A DNA stretch of 64,000 nt from Thiodiazotropha sp040506195. GTDB lineage: Bacteria > Pseudomonadota > Gammaproteobacteria > Chromatiales > Chromatiaceae. Both the position numbers and the translations under genes were made by a program. Under the pieces are notes generated by a model. It worked only from the letters and a program-made list of their open reading frames with translations, had not been told where the DNA came from and made no database searches. This document shows, one piece after another, positions 36,022-46,105 of this stretch (positions are counted from its first letter, which is position 1; each line of letters starts with the position of its first letter). The stretch covers positions 124,001 to 188,000 of the forward strand of contig JBEVXH010000004.1 of NCBI GenBank assembly GCA_040506195.1, in the 5' to 3' direction.

Positions 36022-37219
36022 GCTTCACCGGCCCCCATTGATGGGCCATTTTCACCAATCCCACCTCGCTGCTTTCGTGCCGTACCTTGAACTGGCAGCA
36101 GACCGGGCGAGAATCGTAGACGTGCAATCCGCTACGGTCGATCAACCAGGCCTCCAGGGCATAGTCACCCGACATCAACATCAGAGGATCGAAAAGCAGG
36201 CGCACACCATGGACCGTTCCGTCAATGGGCAGCAGATTGCATCGGTCGATGAGTGTCGAGACACCGTATACCTGCAGACCGTCATTACGGATAAGCACCA
36301 ATCCGATATGCACGTCATCGACCGGGCGCGTTCCGATCTCCGCCCGCACATTGATTGCCAAGACGTCTCCCTGCCGGAACAGCGGGGCGCCCTCTGCGGT
36401 ATCGACACCCCCCTCGAGGGCGACATCCTGCAGGTAGACATCGCTCACCGCATCCGTCTCTGCAGATAGCCGTTGCCCCGCGGGACCGCCGCCCTGCCGG
36501 GAACGGACATAATCCTGATAGTCATCCACTACCGTGGCGGAATCTCCCTGGGCCATGATCACGCCATGATCCAGCCAGATCGCCTGCTCGCACAACTCTT
36601 TCACCTGATAGAGATTGTGTGAACAAAATACCAAGGTGCGCTTTTCGTCGCGAAACCCCATCATTCGGTCCATGCTCTTCTTCTGGAACAGTGCATCTCC
36701 GACCGAAAGGGCCTCATCCACAATCAGTACATCGGGCTCGATCGAGGTCACCACCGAAAAGGCAAGTCTCACAAACATCCCGGACGAGTAGGATTTGACC
36801 GGTCGCACGATGGCGTCACCCAGCTCGGAAAAAGCGATGATATCGGGTATGCGGGCATTGGTTTCAGCCGCTCCGAGGCCGAGCATCGAACAGGCCAGAC
36901 GAATATTCTCCAGGCCGGAGAATTCCGGGTGAAATCCCGACCCCAGCTCCAGGATGGCCGACTTACGCCCTTCTATGCGCAATGAGCCGGTTGAGGGTTG
37001 CAAGGTGCCCGCCAGCAGCTTGAGCAGTGTCGACTTGCCAGCCCCGTTGTCGCCAATGACGCCGAATGTCGCGCCTTTCTCGATCGTCAGATCGATTGGA
37101 GTCAAGGCCTTGATCTCAGTATGAAAGGGCCTCTTCAACAGCCACTCCTTGAAGAGGTCCGCGGGCTTTGCATATTGCCGATAGTTTTTCGACAACTGCC
37201 GGGCTTGAATCGCGATCAC
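36005..37219 (-). CDS. Wzt-like ABC transporter ATPase with carbohydrate-binding tail
   Basis: This protein is about 404 aa from a GTG at 37219 that overlaps the permease stop (GTGA). The ATPase domain has Walker A GDNGAGKSTLLK, the polysaccharide-exporter signature SYSSGMFVRLAF and Walker B VLIVDEALSVGD. After residue about 245 a C-terminal beta-rich domain (about 160 aa) matches the Wzt type that recognises the chain terminus. It drives export of O-antigen/polysaccharide with the permease at 37216. Confidence 0.93.
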   Translation of the reverse strand: MIAIQARQLSKNYRQYAKPADLFKEWLLKRPFHTEIKALTPIDLTIEKGATFGVIGDNGAGKSTLLKLLAGTLQPSTGSLRIEGRKSAILELGSGFHPEFSGLENIRLACSMLGLGAAETNARIPDIIAFSELGDAIVRPVKSYSSGMFVRLAFSVVTSIEPDVLIVDEALSVGDALFQKKSMDRMMGFRDEKRTLVFCSHNLYQVKELCEQAIWLDHGVIMAQGDSATVVDDYQDYVRSRQGGGPAGQRLSAETDAVSDVYLQDVALEGGVDTAEGAPLFRQGDVLAINVRAEIGTRPVDDVHIGLVLIRNDGLQVYGVSTLIDRCNLLPIDGTVHGVRLLFDPLMLMSGDYALEAWLIDRSGLHVYDSRPVCCQFKVRHESSEVGLVKMAHQWGPVKHAAAI

Positions 37220-38082
37220 AGAAAGTCCTTGGCGCGATGCTGAAGACGCCTGAACAGGGCTCCGACCAGGAGAGTCAGGAGCAAACTTGCGATGGCCAAT
37301 ACCGCCAGATCCGAAACAGGCCACTGGTTTTCCAGAATCACGGCACGGTAGGACTGAACCAACCAGGTGATCGGATTGGCTTCAATTATGGAGCGATATT
37401 CCTCGGGGACCATCTCCAATGGATAGATGATCGGCGTGGTGAAAAACAGCGCGGTCAACAACATGGGCAACAATTGACCCAGATCCTTGATAACCACGGA
37501 CAGGAGCGCCACCAAAGGCGCCAGCGCGAAAGTCAGCAACAGTCTCAAGGCCACCAGCAAAGGCAACAACACCAACGTCACCCCCGGGACATATCCCATC
37601 AACCAGGCAGCAACAATCAAAATCAAGAGACCGGTCACCTCCTGTACCAGGGTTCCCATCGTCGCCACCGCAGGAAAGACCGCTGGCGGCATTTGAGTTT
37701 TAAGCAGCAGGTCGCGGTTTTCCATCAAGCTGCCACTGGCCCGCAGCAAGCCATCCTGAATCGCGCTGAACGGTATCAGGGCAGCAAACAGATAGAGGGC
37801 GAAATCGCCGGTGTCTCCACCGGGCCGAAAACTGACCTTGAGTATTCCCGAGAAGACAAAGCTGTATACAAGCAACAGAAACAGTGGCTGCGCCAACAGC
37901 CAAAGCGGACCCAGCAAGGTGCCTTTCAGCCTCAGCAGGGTATCGCGTCGCACCATCAAGATCAGACTCTGACGATGGCGAAAGAGATCTAGATAAAGCT
38001 TGAACAATCGTCTTAAACTTCCAGCAGGATGGGTTGGGAGTGCATCATACAACAGTTGATTCTCAATGCCGAATCGTATCAC
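37216..38082 (-). CDS. Wzm-like ABC-2 permease for polysaccharide export
   Basis: This 288-aa protein (GTG start at 38082) has about six membrane segments of the ABC-2 type, with LYSFVFSGIL- and TPIIYPLEMVPEEYRS-type segments. It pairs with the Wzt-like ATPase, whose GTG overlaps this stop. It is the first gene of a leftward unit with the ATPase and acyltransferase. The start codon of the divergent membrane protein (38200) lies 118 bp away, so promoters overlap there. Confidence 0.93.
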   Translation of the reverse strand: MIRFGIENQLLYDALPTHPAGSLRRLFKLYLDLFRHRQSLILMVRRDTLLRLKGTLLGPLWLLAQPLFLLLVYSFVFSGILKVSFRPGGDTGDFALYLFAALIPFSAIQDGLLRASGSLMENRDLLLKTQMPPAVFPAVATMGTLVQEVTGLLILIVAAWLMGYVPGVTLVLLPLLVALRLLLTFALAPLVALLSVVIKDLGQLLPMLLTALFFTTPIIYPLEMVPEEYRSIIEANPITWLVQSYRAVILENQWPVSDLAVLAIASLLLTLLVGALFRRLQHRAKDFL

Positions 38083-38199
38083 CGCGTGGTTCGCTTAACA
38101 GGCGATGTTCGTGGTAACGTCTGTACCGAAGGAACCACACCATCAGCCGTGACAAGGACGGGCTTCTACCCGGTCGAGATTGTACCCTGCCACGATTTT

Positions 38200-40005
38200 A
38201 TGAGGGCAAAGTTGAGCGGACTTTTATCTATCGTGCGTCCATATGTGACAACGTCAATATCCATTCTGGCTCTGCTGACGGTAACCTTTCTCGCCAATCA
38301 AAGCGCACTTTCCGCGTTCTGGCGTTTCGACGACGGCTGGCTTCTCGATTACGCCAGTCGTTTTTCACCTTCAGACTACTTCCTCAACCCGGCAATCACA
38401 CGGGGTTATTCGTTAAACAACCTCACACCGTTCAATCCTTTCATATATGATATGAACCTCTGGTTGTTCGGCGTTTCACCCCGGGGATTCTACGTCCAAC
38501 ACCTGGTGGTAATGGCCGGGTGCGCGATCACCACGCTTCTGTTGCTCCGCATCTGGCTCGCCCCACGCTTCGCACTCGCGGGCGCCGTTCTGTTTCTGAC
38601 CGGGGCTCCATCATTAATCGTTTCTCAACAACTGATGGTTGGCCACTATCTTGCCGGACTGATGTTCAGCATCCTTTCAGTACACGCCTATGTGCGCAGT
38701 ATCGAGAGAGAGAGTTGGCGGCTTGCCCTGGCCGCACTGCTGTTCTATATGTTGGCCACCGCCTGCAAAGAGATCTATGTCCCACTGCCGGTTACCTTGC
38801 TTTTCATACCTAAAGGCACGCCGGGCAGACGGATCATGCATGCAGCGCCAATGTATGGCTGGATACTCTGTTATACCCTATGGCGCTATCTCGTATTGGG
38901 CAGCTTGATCGGCGGCTATGACGCCATGTCCCACGGTAACACATGGCCGGAAAAGCTGTCGCAGCTTGCTGGAATCCCCCATCTTCTGTTTGGCGGCGCG
39001 CCTCTGAACATCGCCGTGATGGTGGCGGTTGGCGCGCTGGTCAGTCACACACTGTACAAAAGAAGACTCAATCTGCCGCTGACCACGGTAATTGCAGCTG
39101 CTGTTTTACTGCCAATGGTGCCATTGCTTGAGTTTCCCGGGATCACACGACCGAATCGTTATCTATTTCTGCCCTGGTGGCTGATTTCCGTCATTTGCGC
39201 GGTCGCTGTCGCCAGCCTGCCTTCATCGAAATACCCCTATCGCATGGGCATCAGCCTGTTCTTGATAGTTGGGGTGGCCATTCATGCCCAGCAGGCGCGA
39301 AGCCGTGCTCAACCCGAACTTCATGCCTTTGATACCAAATACCGCCTGTTCGCTTCAAGAGCACCCGATACGGTCTACTTTTCAAGCAATAAGGATGCTT
39401 ATCATCAGGAGACTGTATTAAACGGCATCAGAAATGCCCTCAACCGGGTACACGGCGCCAAGCTGCAAAGAGTTGGCATACTCACGAAAAGAGAGAACCT
39501 AACCAGGCTCAACAATAGAATGTTTTCCATTGTGCAATATGATCAATCATGCAATTGCATACGAGAGATTGATGACCCATTACCCGAGAATGGGGATTCC
39601 AAGCACAGTTGGCAGCCCGGGGGGCTTGAAGTGACTCTCTCTCCACCCTATCCGCCGCTGTTCGAATATGCCACTGGGGAAATCGAACACATCAGCGTAG
39701 AGGGCAACAACCTGAATATCAAAGGTTGGACCGAACTGAGCAACGAAGACCTTGAACAGCAGTTCTTGATCGTTACGCCGGGCAGACCGGAACAGACACG
39801 ACTCACTTCAATCAGGACAGACACACAGAATAAACTCATGCAGAGGTATAGCTTCGATCTGCGCTTGAGTTATCGCGATGAGACAAAGGCAGCACTTTAC
39901 CGATCGGGGATCTGCCTGCTGACGAGGTCCATGCTGACGCCCGTTAGATTGATTCGCGATGCCAACAATCACGGCTGTAACGGATTTCTGAGTTCCCATC
40001 GATGA
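38200..40005 (+). CDS. GT-C-like multi-spanning membrane protein (Gtr-type candidate)
   Basis: This protein is about 601 aa from the ATG at 38200; the frame is open from 38029, but the first 57 residues lack membrane character and overlap the divergent wzm start. It has about 10 membrane segments to residue about 400, then a periplasmic domain of about 200 aa. The first loop contains FDDGW, which resembles the catalytic Asp region of GT-C enzymes. It overlaps the gtrA-like gene by 4 bp, and gtrB-like follows, so it probably is the variable glycosyltransferase that decorates a surface glycan. Confidence 0.72.
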   Translation: MRAKLSGLLSIVRPYVTTSISILALLTVTFLANQSALSAFWRFDDGWLLDYASRFSPSDYFLNPAITRGYSLNNLTPFNPFIYDMNLWLFGVSPRGFYVQHLVVMAGCAITTLLLLRIWLAPRFALAGAVLFLTGAPSLIVSQQLMVGHYLAGLMFSILSVHAYVRSIERESWRLALAALLFYMLATACKEIYVPLPVTLLFIPKGTPGRRIMHAAPMYGWILCYTLWRYLVLGSLIGGYDAMSHGNTWPEKLSQLAGIPHLLFGGAPLNIAVMVAVGALVSHTLYKRRLNLPLTTVIAAAVLLPMVPLLEFPGITRPNRYLFLPWWLISVICAVAVASLPSSKYPYRMGISLFLIVGVAIHAQQARSRAQPELHAFDTKYRLFASRAPDTVYFSSNKDAYHQETVLNGIRNALNRVHGAKLQRVGILTKRENLTRLNNRMFSIVQYDQSCNCIREIDDPLPENGDSKHSWQPGGLEVTLSPPYPPLFEYATGEIEHISVEGNNLNIKGWTELSNEDLEQQFLIVTPGRPEQTRLTSIRTDTQNKLMQRYSFDLRLSYRDETKAALYRSGICLLTRSMLTPVRLIRDANNHGCNGFLSSHR

Positions 40006-40418
40006 GTTACTCCTCCCTGCGAAGCCTCGTTGAAAAAGCTGTTTCGCTGCAGTTTTCACGCTATTTGTTGGTTGGCATCGTTGCCTGGATCATTGATTTC
40101 ATGGTCTTCGTTTTGAGCCATGCCGCGATCGGCATCGTGTGGGCGCAGACGGCGGCAAGAATCAGCGGCGCTGTTACCGCTTTTGCGGGTCATAAGATAT
40201 TTGTTTACAACAACAGAGACTTTACTCGACGCCAGTTAGGCAAACAGGCATTCGGCTATCTGCTGCTTTGGCTGTTCTCATACCTGCTGAGTGTCGGCTG
40301 TATCATTTTGTTTACTGACAAACTGGGGCTCGATCCCATCCCGGCGAAACTGCTCACTGAAATTATCCTGATCGGCATCAATTACATTACAATGAAGCGG
40401 CTGATTTTTCTTTCATGA
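40002..40418 (+). CDS. GtrA-family flippase-like protein
   Basis: This 138-aa protein has four membrane segments with the GtrA pattern (RYLLVGIVAWIIDFMVF; HKIFVYNNRDF). GtrA is thought to flip undecaprenyl-phosphate-glucose. It overlaps the upstream GT-C gene by 4 bp and precedes the GtrB-like gene by 13 bp, making a coupled set. Confidence 0.9.
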   Translation: MSYSSLRSLVEKAVSLQFSRYLLVGIVAWIIDFMVFVLSHAAIGIVWAQTAARISGAVTAFAGHKIFVYNNRDFTRRQLGKQAFGYLLLWLFSYLLSVGCIILFTDKLGLDPIPAKLLTEIILIGINYITMKRLIFLS

Positions 40419-40431
40419 GCCGGAGAGACCC

Positions 40432-41439
40432 ATGCTTATCTCACTGATTGTTCCCATCCACAATGAGCAGGACGGACTAGCGCATTTCTGGCAGGCTGTC
40501 TCGACAACGTTGGAACAATCCGGCTATGCGTTTGAAATGGTCGTGGTGGACGACGGATCCACGGATGACTCTTGGCGGTTGATCTCTGAATTGACCGCTG
40601 CAGGCCAATCGTCGATCGATGTTACGGCAATTCGTTTAAGTCGAAATTTCGGTAAGGAGGCCGCTATTCTGGCCGGCCTGCGACGGGCCGGCGGCAGTGC
40701 CGCCATCGTCATTGACGCCGACCTGCAACACCCGCCGAAGCTGATACCAAGAATGCTGGATATGTGGGACAAGGGAAAAATCCCGATAGTGGAAGGCGTG
40801 AAACGCAAGCGCCAGCATGAGTCAACCTTAAAGCGCGTCGGAGCCACCCTTTATTACCGTATTTTCAAGCTATCGAGTGGACTTGATATGGAGGGTGCAA
40901 GCGATTTCAAATTGCTCGACCGGCGTGTCATTGACCACTATATCAATCTGCCTGAAACCGCTCGTTATTTCCGTGGCCTGACTGCATGGATGGGATTCGA
41001 TTCCGCCTCCCTCGAGTTTGAACCGCCAAACAGAGAGGCCGGGATGAGCGGATGGAGTATCCGTAACCTGTTGGCGCTGGCCAGAACGACCATTATCAGC
41101 TTTTCGTCACTACCACTCAGAATCGTCACATGGCTTGGAGTGATTGGACTGATCTTCAGTCTGGGCTTGACCATCCAGACCTTGTGGCACAAATGGATGG
41201 GGTACGCCGAAGAGGGATTCCCAACCGTCATTCTGCTGATCCTCGGTATGGGCAGCATGATTCTCTTTGGCCTTGGTTTAATCGGAGAATATATCGGAGA
41301 AATATATCGTGAAGTGAAAAGAAGGCCTTCATATATTGTGTCCGATATACGCTCTGCCTCTGACCGCGGCGGAAATCCCGGTAGCGAACGGCCAACCGAT
41401 ACTGAACCGGCCTTATTGCGCGATGATGATTACGATTAA
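40432..41439 (+). CDS. GtrB-like undecaprenyl-phosphate glycosyltransferase
   Basis: This 335-aa protein has a GT2 domain (SLIVPIHNEQDGL; metal site VIDADLQHPP) and two C-terminal membrane segments (about 225-250 and 262-285). This is the GtrB/DPM1 design that makes undecaprenyl-phosphate-sugar. It completes the GT-C, GtrA, GtrB set. The C-terminal 30 residues are hydrophilic and acidic. Confidence 0.9.
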   Translation: MLISLIVPIHNEQDGLAHFWQAVSTTLEQSGYAFEMVVVDDGSTDDSWRLISELTAAGQSSIDVTAIRLSRNFGKEAAILAGLRRAGGSAAIVIDADLQHPPKLIPRMLDMWDKGKIPIVEGVKRKRQHESTLKRVGATLYYRIFKLSSGLDMEGASDFKLLDRRVIDHYINLPETARYFRGLTAWMGFDSASLEFEPPNREAGMSGWSIRNLLALARTTIISFSSLPLRIVTWLGVIGLIFSLGLTIQTLWHKWMGYAEEGFPTVILLILGMGSMILFGLGLIGEYIGEIYREVKRRPSYIVSDIRSASDRGGNPGSERPTDTEPALLRDDDYD

Positions 41440-41548
41440 GCGTCACACATTGAACTTCATACCACGATACCGATCTCAGTCCTAGTTTTGATAAGATTAA
41501 AAAAATCCGATTTGAACCATTTCATGACACTCAGGAAATATAGTAACG

Positions 41549-42247
41549 ATGAGACGTTTAAACATTACATTATTGATTACAGTACTATACTGTTCCTTAC
41601 CTCTCTTCGCCGGTGAACTTGCTTCCGATAAACAGCAGTACAGTTATACTATTGGCGTTCAGATCGGCAAGATGCTACGAGCCCAGCAGACTGGCGAGCT
41701 TGATATGGAGACATTTCTCCAAGCCGTTGAAGACTCTTTGCATAACAGAAAATTGAAGCTCGACGCGAACCAGATGCGTGCCGCCATGAAAAAGCATTAT
41801 GCAGACATGGAAACGCAACGCGCTAAAACCGCAACGGAAAACAGCGCCCAGGGCACTGCCTATCGTGAGCAAAACGGTAAACGTAAAAACGTCGTGACCC
41901 TGAAAAGTGGATTACAGTATGAGGTGATGAAAGCCGGCAACGGCGCATCACCACAGACCGGTGATGCGGTAGAGGTGCACTACCATGGCACCCTCATCGA
42001 CGGATCAGTCTTCGATAGTTCCCGACAACGGGGAAAACCGGCTAAATTCGGCCTGGACAAGGTAGTACCCGGTTTCAGGGAGGCCCTGCTTCTGATGAAA
42101 CCCGGGGCGAAATGGAAAATAGTCATCCCACCTGAGTTGGCTTACGGTGAACGGGGGGCGGGTAAGAAAATCGGGCCCAACGAGACGATAATCTTCGAGC
42201 TTGAACTCATCAAGGTGGCGGCAAAACCAAAATCCGCCAAACAGTGA
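41549..42247 (+). CDS. exported FKBP-type peptidyl-prolyl isomerase
   Basis: This 232-aa protein has a signal peptide (LLITVLYCSLPLFAGEL), an N-terminal dimerisation region (YTIGVQIGKML..LDMETFLQAVED) and a C-terminal FKBP domain at about 117-225 (VEVHYHGTLIDGSVFDSS, GFREALLLMKPGAKW, IPPELAYGERGAG). It resembles FkpA/Mip and should assist folding in the periplasm. No outer-membrane lipobox is present. Confidence 0.93.
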   Translation: MRRLNITLLITVLYCSLPLFAGELASDKQQYSYTIGVQIGKMLRAQQTGELDMETFLQAVEDSLHNRKLKLDANQMRAAMKKHYADMETQRAKTATENSAQGTAYREQNGKRKNVVTLKSGLQYEVMKAGNGASPQTGDAVEVHYHGTLIDGSVFDSSRQRGKPAKFGLDKVVPGFREALLLMKPGAKWKIVIPPELAYGERGAGKKIGPNETIIFELELIKVAAKPKSAKQ

Positions 42248-42271
42248 GGCGTTGCCGCAGGATTGACCGGC

Positions 42272-45091
42272 TTACCCCCGTTGTGAATTCAGACGCTCTT
42301 CCACGTGTTTTTTCATATTCAGTAAATCAACCGTGGAGAGCGTCTGAATAGGCTTCATGCCACTCAATCGTATGGATGTCAGATAGATGGGATATCGCTC
42401 GTCGCTGAAGCGAATGCCGTGAATGTATTCAAAGGTTGCGGCATAAAGATCAGCGCCATACTCCAGACGGGTAAACTCCTGATCGCCACAAATCAGGGAA
42501 ACTGGCTCTCTCCTTGTCATGCTGGAATCGCCGATCATGGTTAGTTCCAGATAGTCATCGCCATCCACCAAGGGTACACGCCGCTGTTCAGTGTAATATT
42601 GTCCATCCCTGTCGATGGAGAGTTGATAGAACTCCGGCTCGAGCAACAGATCGCTTGGCGTATCCAGAACAAGATTACGCAGCTGCTGCAGGCTGTTGAG
42701 GAAACGGCGCTGCTGTCGCATGAGAAATCGGGGACTGTCAACCGCGATAGTCTGCTGAAACAGGGCTCCCTGCTCATCAAGGACATAGATTTCAGCATGC
42801 TTTCTCTGGATTCTGAAGAAGAGTTGTATAACATCCGGTTTATTTAACTTATAGAGTATCGGATAGGGACTGTTTACGAGTATCTCAGGATCGAATTCGA
42901 GGGCACGGTAGGTCTGTTGCGGCAGTTCCAATTCGTCGATAAGACTCTCGAATGACTCCAGGCTTTGCCAGATATACTCAGACTCAGCCTGCTTCTGTAC
43001 GATAAAAAAGGCCCTTCCCATTCGGAAAACATAGCGACCATTATCGAATTCGTCACCGCTGAATCGATTAATCACATGATTGAACAACTCTGTCACTCTC
43101 AATGCGATCTGGCCACCCCTCACACCTGAATAGCTGTAGGCGCGTATCAGAGAGCGCGGCAGGTCCCGTTCGGGCTGCAGATTCAGGATATAGCAGAGCA
43201 CATCCATCAATCCCTCAGCCCCCTCGTGACGCGATACCTGCAACTCCCCCCAGCTGGTCTGATGTATCTTTTCCAGGTTCATTACCAGATTGGTGCGCGA
43301 CGAAGCAAAACTCAGTGGATCGTGGCGCTCGCTGGTTAGTTGCATTCCCTCCCTGGTCAGATGTTCCATCGGATCAATGCCAATATTGATAAACAGTGCG
43401 CTCAAGACAATCGATGCCGGTTTGGCGAGAGTCGCCATACCCGCAGATGGGGGCATGTATTGGGGAAAGAGGCGGCTGACGCTCCTCTGCAGTGAGAGCA
43501 ACTCATCCCGTGGCAGTGCCGACTCGCCCGCATCGTAGGTAATAAGGGTGACATTTCCCCAAACCTGATTGACGTGGCTCCACAACAGGATCTCGATCAG
43601 GTTATTTGAGATCTTTATCGGCCGATGTTCGATTGCCTCTCCCGCTTCCAGTTTACCGCGATATAACATCCATGCCGGCTCCCCATCCCTTGTCGAGCGA
43701 TAGTGGAGTGAAAGATTCTCCTCGGTGAGATTTTTCGAGATACCGGGATTGATATGATCGATCTTCCCGGGCCGATGATCGAGCGCGGTATAGAGCTTAC
43801 GCCCCAACAGATTGAGCTCATGGGGGTCGATGTGGCTCTCCCGGGCATACTTACGGGCGAAATCGGTCAACAATCTGTAGCTGCGCGTCAGTACCCCGAC
43901 CAGTGCATTGCGTTCCTTGATGACCCTGTCTATCTTCCAATCTGACCGGGTATCCATCATCTGTAATTGTGTCTGTCCCCAGCCCCACTGTCGAGTCAGT
44001 GTCAGCATGGATCGCAAACGCCAGTTATCGCTATTCCGAGAACGGCTCAGCCGTTCGCCAACCTTGAAGTAGAAGCAACGGCGTGCAAGCTCCAGACGAT
44101 CGAGATCTTTGTTCTGCTTCAAATAGGCCTCGACCTGCTGATAGAGCAGAATATAGGAATCCAGTTTGTCGATATCCTTCTCACCGTCGTAGATCGCCCG
44201 TTTCGCCTGCTGCGCCAACCAGGGCGGCGAGGGATAATGGCGGCTGTAGGCCTCCATGAGAAAGATCTTCAGAATCGATTTGTAGGGTGAATCAATACCT
44301 TTATAGAGTTGCCACAGTGCTGCACCGAAGAATTCACCGGCTTGCACATGGTCAAGTCCACCCAGGTCAAAGATCTCAGCCGCCTTGACAAAGCGATTGG
44401 TGAGCAGATAGTCGGCAAATGCCTGATAGTCAGCCTCTTTATCGGGTGGAACCAGCCACCATAAAGGATATCGTCCTGCGAGCAGCACCGCGCTGCGATA
44501 AAACTCTTCCAACAACAGGTTATGCTGCGTAGTCCCCGTGCTCTCATGGGACAGCTTGGCTTTCTCCCCCTGCCGGAATCGCTCGGGATCGATGAGAAAG
44601 ATATGCAGTTCCAAATCCAGCTCTGCAGCGCTCTTCTCTATCTGGGCTGCCTTTTGCTGCAGTTGCTGACGCTGCTTTTCATTCAAGGCCGGGTCAAAGC
44701 AGAGCCATAGGTCGAAATCGCTACCCGATGATTGACCGATCGTACCCGTGCTGCCCATCAGATAGAGACCATGGATGTGATACACGCGCTGCGCACGCTT
44801 CTTAAACTCGAAACTGCGGCTCAGTTTGTTTGCCGCTTCCAGAGCCTTTCTGGAGGGACTGTAATCTGAGATGCCGGTGGGCGTTTCGCTGCTGACGAAT
44901 CCGGGCAGCATGGGATGATTGATATGCAGCAGCAGTGGCAGAAGGTGCATGAACTCCTGCTGGCTTTTCCGCAGCTCAACCAGGATTCGCCGCAGGCGTT
45001 CACGATGCAATCGCATGAAGCGTTGACGGACGGCGTTCAGCTCCTTTCTGCTGATTCCCTCATCGAAGCTGATACGTTGCGGTTCGGGCAT
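42272..45091 (-). CDS. cyaA: class I adenylate cyclase CyaA
   Basis: This 939-aa cytoplasmic enzyme makes cAMP from ATP. The catalytic nucleotidyltransferase motif GSTGTIGQSSGSDFDLW lies near residues 110-130, and the whole length matches the enterobacterial type. cAMP would act through CRP, whose gene is not in the window. It is monocistronic and convergent with the FKBP gene. Confidence 0.95.
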   Translation of the reverse strand: MPEPQRISFDEGISRKELNAVRQRFMRLHRERLRRILVELRKSQQEFMHLLPLLLHINHPMLPGFVSSETPTGISDYSPSRKALEAANKLSRSFEFKKRAQRVYHIHGLYLMGSTGTIGQSSGSDFDLWLCFDPALNEKQRQQLQQKAAQIEKSAAELDLELHIFLIDPERFRQGEKAKLSHESTGTTQHNLLLEEFYRSAVLLAGRYPLWWLVPPDKEADYQAFADYLLTNRFVKAAEIFDLGGLDHVQAGEFFGAALWQLYKGIDSPYKSILKIFLMEAYSRHYPSPPWLAQQAKRAIYDGEKDIDKLDSYILLYQQVEAYLKQNKDLDRLELARRCFYFKVGERLSRSRNSDNWRLRSMLTLTRQWGWGQTQLQMMDTRSDWKIDRVIKERNALVGVLTRSYRLLTDFARKYARESHIDPHELNLLGRKLYTALDHRPGKIDHINPGISKNLTEENLSLHYRSTRDGEPAWMLYRGKLEAGEAIEHRPIKISNNLIEILLWSHVNQVWGNVTLITYDAGESALPRDELLSLQRSVSRLFPQYMPPSAGMATLAKPASIVLSALFINIGIDPMEHLTREGMQLTSERHDPLSFASSRTNLVMNLEKIHQTSWGELQVSRHEGAEGLMDVLCYILNLQPERDLPRSLIRAYSYSGVRGGQIALRVTELFNHVINRFSGDEFDNGRYVFRMGRAFFIVQKQAESEYIWQSLESFESLIDELELPQQTYRALEFDPEILVNSPYPILYKLNKPDVIQLFFRIQRKHAEIYVLDEQGALFQQTIAVDSPRFLMRQQRRFLNSLQQLRNLVLDTPSDLLLEPEFYQLSIDRDGQYYTEQRRVPLVDGDDYLELTMIGDSSMTRREPVSLICGDQEFTRLEYGADLYAATFEYIHGIRFSDERYPIYLTSIRLSGMKPIQTLSTVDLLNMKKHVEERLNSQRG

Positions 45092-45301
45092 ACGCGTTAC
45101 TACCGATAATGAAAATGCTGAAGGATGTCACAGCAGAGTTTGCACGTAGAGGTCATTTATTTCTCCAGGTCCTCTTATGCAGCGCATATAGCACCGGACA
45201 ACAGGTGAAGTTTGCTGCGCAGGTCCGCCAATCACCTATTTAAAGTGTCCGACAACACCAGCGAGATAACGACTGTAGGATACTGCTCCTTATTCAGCGG
45301 C

Positions 45302-46105
45302 CTAGGCTTCGATCGACTCGATTGTCCGGGTAATCAGCCGCTGTGAATCATCACCTTTAGACCATTCCGACACGCCGATCCTCAACTCGGGAACAGGATT
45401 CTCCCCAAGATCGGACAAGGCGCCTCCACGGCACTCGTTGGCGATCTGTTGCAGCAGATTCTCACCATCCTTTATGGCGGTCTCAGGCATCACGAGAAGA
45501 AACAGCTGATCTTCATAGCGGCCGATAACGTCTGCCCAGCGTAGGCGTTCACGCAGATACTGGGTCAACACCAGAATAGAGGTGTCCGGTAATGCCCCCC
45601 CATCCTGGTCGGGATGGCTCAATCGCATTGCACCCAGAGTCAGTAAATTTCCGTAACGTCTGCTGCGGGTTACCTGCGCACTTATTGCCTGAACCGTGGC
45701 GCGTCGATTGGCCATGCCGGTAAGTTCATCGGTAATCGTGAGATCCTGCACCTGTCTGCGCAATTGATCGGTCTCACGTTGCGCCAGGATCAACTGGCTA
45801 ATATCCTGATAGAAATGCAATCTTAACTGGGCATTCTCGCCATCCACGACCTCACGCACTTCGCGTTGCAGCCATCGTTCGCCTTCACCATTGAGTGAAA
45901 GGTGCAACATATCGGTCTCGTCAAACAGGGCATGCAGACTCTCGGGCAGTGTATTCTTGTCTTTACCGATAAGCTCATCACCGGACATATCGAGCATCGC
46001 TTCCAATGCAGGATTCATCCATCGAATACAGACTTCACCGTCTATAGCCAGCATACCAGTAGGACAGACATCAAAAAGTTCTCGGTTAAAACTGATTTCG
46101 GCCAT
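45302..46105 (-). CDS. PAS-GGDEF-like protein with degenerate active site
   Basis: This 267-aa protein has a PAS-like sensor at about 1-110 (CPTGMLAIDGEVCIRWMNPALEAMLDMS) and a GGDEF-type fold at about 125-260 (DELTGMANRRATVQAI). The GGDEF position reads RYEDQ (VIGRYEDQLFLLV), so the signature is lost and cyclase activity is unlikely. It may act as a receptor or scaffold. The gene stands alone, 210 bp from cyaA. Confidence 0.85.
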   Translation of the reverse strand: MAEISFNRELFDVCPTGMLAIDGEVCIRWMNPALEAMLDMSGDELIGKDKNTLPESLHALFDETDMLHLSLNGEGERWLQREVREVVDGENAQLRLHFYQDISQLILAQRETDQLRRQVQDLTITDELTGMANRRATVQAISAQVTRSRRYGNLLTLGAMRLSHPDQDGGALPDTSILVLTQYLRERLRWADVIGRYEDQLFLLVMPETAIKDGENLLQQIANECRGGALSDLGENPVPELRIGVSEWSKGDDSQRLITRTIESIEA

